Below are positions 32,350 through 34,840 of a DNA stretch of 34,840 bases, piece by piece. The translations under genes were made by a program, and so were the position numbers. Position 1 is the first letter of the stretch, and every line of letters begins with the position of its first letter. Source of the stretch: an uncultured bacterium (GTDB lineage: Bacteria > Spirochaetota > Spirochaetia > Sphaerochaetales > Sphaerochaetaceae). The stretch spans positions 1 to 34,840 of the forward strand of contig CAJMOS010000014.1 in assembly GCA_905215015.1 (NCBI GenBank), written 5' to 3'. The notes under the pieces were generated by a model that saw only the letters and a program-made list of their open reading frames with translations, did no database searches and was not told the origin of the DNA.

Positions 32350-33633
32350 ATGAAGAAAATCATCTGCTCACTTCTTGTGTGCGCGCTGGCTTCTCAGGTT
32401 TTTGCCAACGGAACGTCGGAAAAGACGACGGGCACAAGTCCGAACCAGCCGGAAACCGTGACCATCCGCCTTGTCCATTACATGGGAGAACAAGCCAAGC
32501 GGGATGCTCTTGCCAAGATGATCGAGGTCTACCAGAAAGACCATCCGAATGTGAAGATCGACGTCGAGACCGTCAACTCTTCCTCCTATCTTGCCTCGTA
32601 CAAGAACTATATCGCGGCAGGCGACATGCCGGACATCCTTTTTGGAAAGCCCCAGAACCTGACCGAATTCGTCAACGCCGGATATTTCAAGGACCTCGCC
32701 AACGAAGACTACATGGCGAACGTGCTCTCCATCCTGAAAGACGAATGCACGGTCAACGGCGATGTATACGGATTCCCCATCGATGCGCAGGTCAAGGGTG
32801 TTTTCTACAACAAGAAGATGTTTGCGGATGCCGGCGTACAGGTTCCGGCCACAAAAGACGCATTCTTCCAGGTCTGCGACACCTTCAAGGCAAAAGGCAT
32901 CTATCCTCTGATCCATCCATACAACTTCATTCATGGCGTGTTCCATGAACTCGACGCGTTTTTCACCCCCGAAGCCGCGGCAACAGGTAACGGCCAGGTA
33001 TGGATGGACTCCCAGAAAGGGAAGGCCAATCTCGCCGACAACCAGATGATGCATGAGGCGCTCGAAGAGTTCAACAAGCTTGTTTCCTACAAGGATCCCG
33101 GTGACACCGCTGTCGACCAGCCCCAGGGCATCCAGAACCTCGCTGCTGGCCAGAGGCCGATGTACATCAACGGCGGCTGGCTGATGGGTGACGTGATGGC
33201 CGCCGCACCGAACGGTGATTTCGGTCTTTTCCCGATGCCGTGGTCGAACAATCCAAAGGAGAACAAGCTGTGGGTCGGCATCGATGACTGTTTCATCGTG
33301 TCCTCTTCCACGAAGCACCCGCAGGAGGTCCACGACCTGCTCGCGTCGTTCGCCGGACAGGAATCCTCCGAAATCTGGCTTGACACGGCGAAGCTGATGA
33401 GCAGCAACACGAAGGTCTCCACCGAGCACGCGAACGGGCTCATCCAGGCGATCAAGGGCTATTTCGACAAGGGCCAGATTGTCTCCAAGAGCCTGGTCCC
33501 CGACTACACCAGCGAGTATTCCACCGCATTCAGGACCCAGCTCCAGTACTTCGTGACGCTTGACGATTCCCAGCGCGATGTCGACAAGTTCCTCAAGGAT
33601 GTCGACAAGGAAATCGCCTCCATCAGACAGTAA
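32350..33633 (+). CDS. Extracellular sugar-binding protein of second CUT1 importer
   Basis: This 427-residue binding protein has a signal peptide MKKIICSLLVCALASQVFA, cleaved before NGTSEK. Family-1 features follow: VTIRLVHYMGEQAKRDALAK, YQKDHPNVKIDVETVNSSSY, AAGDMPDILFG, GFPIDAQVKGVFYNKKMFAD and INGGWLMGDV. The ATG at 32350 has AGAGG upstream; the longer frame adds a non-signal N-terminus. Codon use is GC-rich, unlike the sulfatase operon's binding protein. The sugar is unknown. Confidence 0.93.
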   Translation: MKKIICSLLVCALASQVFANGTSEKTTGTSPNQPETVTIRLVHYMGEQAKRDALAKMIEVYQKDHPNVKIDVETVNSSSYLASYKNYIAAGDMPDILFGKPQNLTEFVNAGYFKDLANEDYMANVLSILKDECTVNGDVYGFPIDAQVKGVFYNKKMFADAGVQVPATKDAFFQVCDTFKAKGIYPLIHPYNFIHGVFHELDAFFTPEAAATGNGQVWMDSQKGKANLADNQMMHEALEEFNKLVSYKDPGDTAVDQPQGIQNLAAGQRPMYINGGWLMGDVMAAAPNGDFGLFPMPWSNNPKENKLWVGIDDCFIVSSSTKHPQEVHDLLASFAGQESSEIWLDTAKLMSSNTKVSTEHANGLIQAIKGYFDKGQIVSKSLVPDYTSEYSTAFRTQLQYFVTLDDSQRDVDKFLKDVDKEIASIRQ

Positions 33634-33641
33634 GAATCCTT

Positions 33642-33667
33642 CTCCCACGCCATGCGTGGCGTGGGAG
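33642..33667 (+). terminator. Hairpin between binding-protein and permease genes (second importer)
   Basis: CTCCCACGCCA (33642-33652) pairs perfectly with TGGCGTGGGAG (33657-33667) around the tetraloop TGCG. It is followed by ATTTCCC rather than a T-run, so it probably allows readthrough and protects or limits the upstream message. Confidence 0.7.
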
Positions 33668-33699
33668 ATTTCCCGTTTTCAGTTTGCAGGATGCCACAT

Positions 33700-34557
33700 A
33701 TGCTATCTCATAAAACAATCCGGCGTTTCCAAGAATTCACGTTCGTCATGCCCGCTCTGATTCTTTTTTTTGCTTTCGTAGTCTACCCCTTTTTCAGCGG
33801 GTTTCCCCTTTCCTTCTACAAATGGGATGGAATGAGTCCCCAGAGGACATTCGTCGGCTTCAACAATTACCTGCGATTCTTCCAAGACCGCAATGTGGGG
33901 AACGCAGTAAAGAACACGTTGGTCTTCACCGCCCTGTCCATGGTTTGTTCGAATCTCATCGGCCTGTTCCTTGCCCTGCTGCTCCATCGGAGCACCCGGT
34001 TCAACAGCGTATGCAGGACCATCATTTTCGTACCGTATTGTCTCAGCCTTGTCCTTTCATCCTATATCTGGCGCTATGTATACAGCGACGTCTTTTACGG
34101 GATGTTTCACATTCCAAGCCCACTGGGATCCACAGAGTGGGTCATGCTCGGCCTCGCGGTCATCGCGATCTGGAGGGATTGCAGCTACTGCATGGTCGTG
34201 TACATCGCAGCCATCCAAGGCATCTCTCCCCATTTCTACGAGGCCGCCCAGATCGAGGGGTGTCCTCGGGTGCGCCAGTTCTTCTCCATCACGCTTCCGA
34301 TGATCGGACCGGCAATCACGTCCAATTTCACGTTGTTGCTTGCATGGGGCATGAAGGTTTTCGACTACCCGATGGCCGCCACGGCCGGAGGCCCGGGTCG
34401 GGCATCGGAAACTGTCGCAATGCTCATATACAACAACCTGTTCGTCTATTTCAAGGCGGGCTACGGACAAGCCGTCGCCGTCATTTTCACCGCCATGATC
34501 TTTGTGTTCAGCACGGGTCTTTCCCGAACGCTTCGCAAAAGGGAGGTCGAACTGTGA
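33700..34557 (+). CDS. Carbohydrate ABC transporter permease, MalF/CUT1 type (second importer)
   Basis: This 285-residue permease has six predicted helices, FVMPALILFFAFVVYPFFSG at the first, and the EAA loop EAAQIEGCPRVRQF from residue 181. IIFVPYCLSLVLSSYIWRYV is the typical MalF-like central helix. The ATG at 33700 is preferred because AGGA lies at proper distance; an ATG nine bases upstream has its site too close, and the still longer frame starts inside the hairpin. Confidence 0.92.
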   Translation: MLSHKTIRRFQEFTFVMPALILFFAFVVYPFFSGFPLSFYKWDGMSPQRTFVGFNNYLRFFQDRNVGNAVKNTLVFTALSMVCSNLIGLFLALLLHRSTRFNSVCRTIIFVPYCLSLVLSSYIWRYVYSDVFYGMFHIPSPLGSTEWVMLGLAVIAIWRDCSYCMVVYIAAIQGISPHFYEAAQIEGCPRVRQFFSITLPMIGPAITSNFTLLLAWGMKVFDYPMAATAGGPGRASETVAMLIYNNLFVYFKAGYGQAVAVIFTAMIFVFSTGLSRTLRKREVEL

Positions 34558-34840
34558 TGTTGAAACGAACCAATCATCCCATCCAGACAATCCTTTCGGA
34601 CCTTTTCCGCTGTTTCGTCACGTTGGTCATCTTCGCGCCTTTCTACATTGCGATCATCTATTCGGTCAAATCGAAACCGGAACTTGTCACGAACCGCCTG
34701 GCTTGGCCGAAAACCATCCACTGGGAGAATTTCACGACCGCCATCAGGGTCTCCAACTTTGGACTCGCCTTGAAGAACAGCGCGGTCACTACCGTCATTT
34801 CCGTGGTATGCATCACGCTCATCTGCTCGATGGCCGCCTA
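34557..34840 (+). CDS. Carbohydrate ABC transporter permease, MalG/CUT1 type (5' part only)
   Basis: The window ends after 94 codons. The visible part (MLKRTNHPIQTILSDLFRCF, a first helix LVIFAPFYIAIIYSVKSKPE, then NFTTAIRVSNFGLALKNS) is the standard MalG-like start. The ATG overlaps the upstream permease stop by one base (TGATG), with GGGAGG inside the end of that gene. It completes the permease pair. Confidence 0.9.
   Translation, partial: MLKRTNHPIQTILSDLFRCFVTLVIFAPFYIAIIYSVKSKPELVTNRLAWPKTIHWENFTTAIRVSNFGLALKNSAVTTVISVVCITLICSMAA

Noticed and set aside
1..34840. CRISPR arrays, tRNA or rRNA genes, prophage or insertion sequences
   Set aside because: No regularly spaced repeats, no tRNA-like cloverleaf that I could recognise, and no transposase, integrase or phage structural gene was seen.

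Overview
The window looks like the chromosome of a Gram-negative, probably anaerobic, carbohydrate-fermenting bacterium, most likely a spirochaete of the Sphaerochaeta/Treponema type. The evidence is indirect. Three ABC solute-binding proteins start their mature parts with short Gly-Lys-Glu style tails (FAQGEKEG, AGGAKEQ, FANGTSEK), which is common in that group. There is a TolC-type outer-membrane component, very many sugar and peptide ABC importers, and no rRNA, tRNA, phage or IS element. No marker gene fixes the taxonomy.

Layout. (1) 1-4125, minus strand: a tripartite efflux operon (TolC-like, MacA-like, MacB ATPase, MacB permease cut by the window edge). (2) 4475-10908, minus strand: a visibly AT-richer operon holding a CUT1 sugar importer (binding protein, two permeases), two sulfatases without signal peptides, and a small TIR-like/deoxyribosyltransferase-like protein between them. 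A ROK repressor gene (11062-12237, plus strand) diverges from it. A decayed reading frame follows at about 12403-12792. (3) 12911-16736: a TetR-type regulator, converging on and overlapping a zinc/manganese ABC importer operon (Fur-family regulator, small Cys-rich membrane protein, ZnuA/C/B-like) behind a perfect 7-1-7 Fur-type box. (4) 16832-22969, minus strand: a complete Opp/Dpp-type importer ending in a glycerophosphodiester phosphodiesterase, with a divergent LysR regulator (23075-24007). (5) 24208-26187, minus strand: a cytoplasmic DUF4965/glutaminase A-like protein. (6) 26638-28245, plus strand: a possible 59-codon ORF, a strong terminator and a MATE exporter. (7) 28258-31046, minus strand: a MarR regulator and an 807-residue CoA-disulfide-reductase/rhodanese/TusA/DsrE fusion behind a well-formed autoregulated promoter. 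(8) 31116-32153, minus strand: an S66 LD-carboxypeptidase/MccF-like peptidase. (9) 32350 to the end, plus strand: a second CUT1 sugar importer, cut by the window edge.

How the parts work together. Most of the window is import plus intracellular processing. In region 2 a sulfated sugar is probably imported intact and desulfated in the cytoplasm, with the ROK protein sensing the sugar through a repeated 13-bp site present in both divergent promoters. In region 4 a phosphodiester-bearing substrate may be imported and cut by the GDPD. Region 3 is metal homeostasis and region 7 is reactive-sulfur handling. In all three ABC operons a hairpin lies between the binding-protein gene and the next gene, which fits differential expression of binding protein over permease or ATPase.
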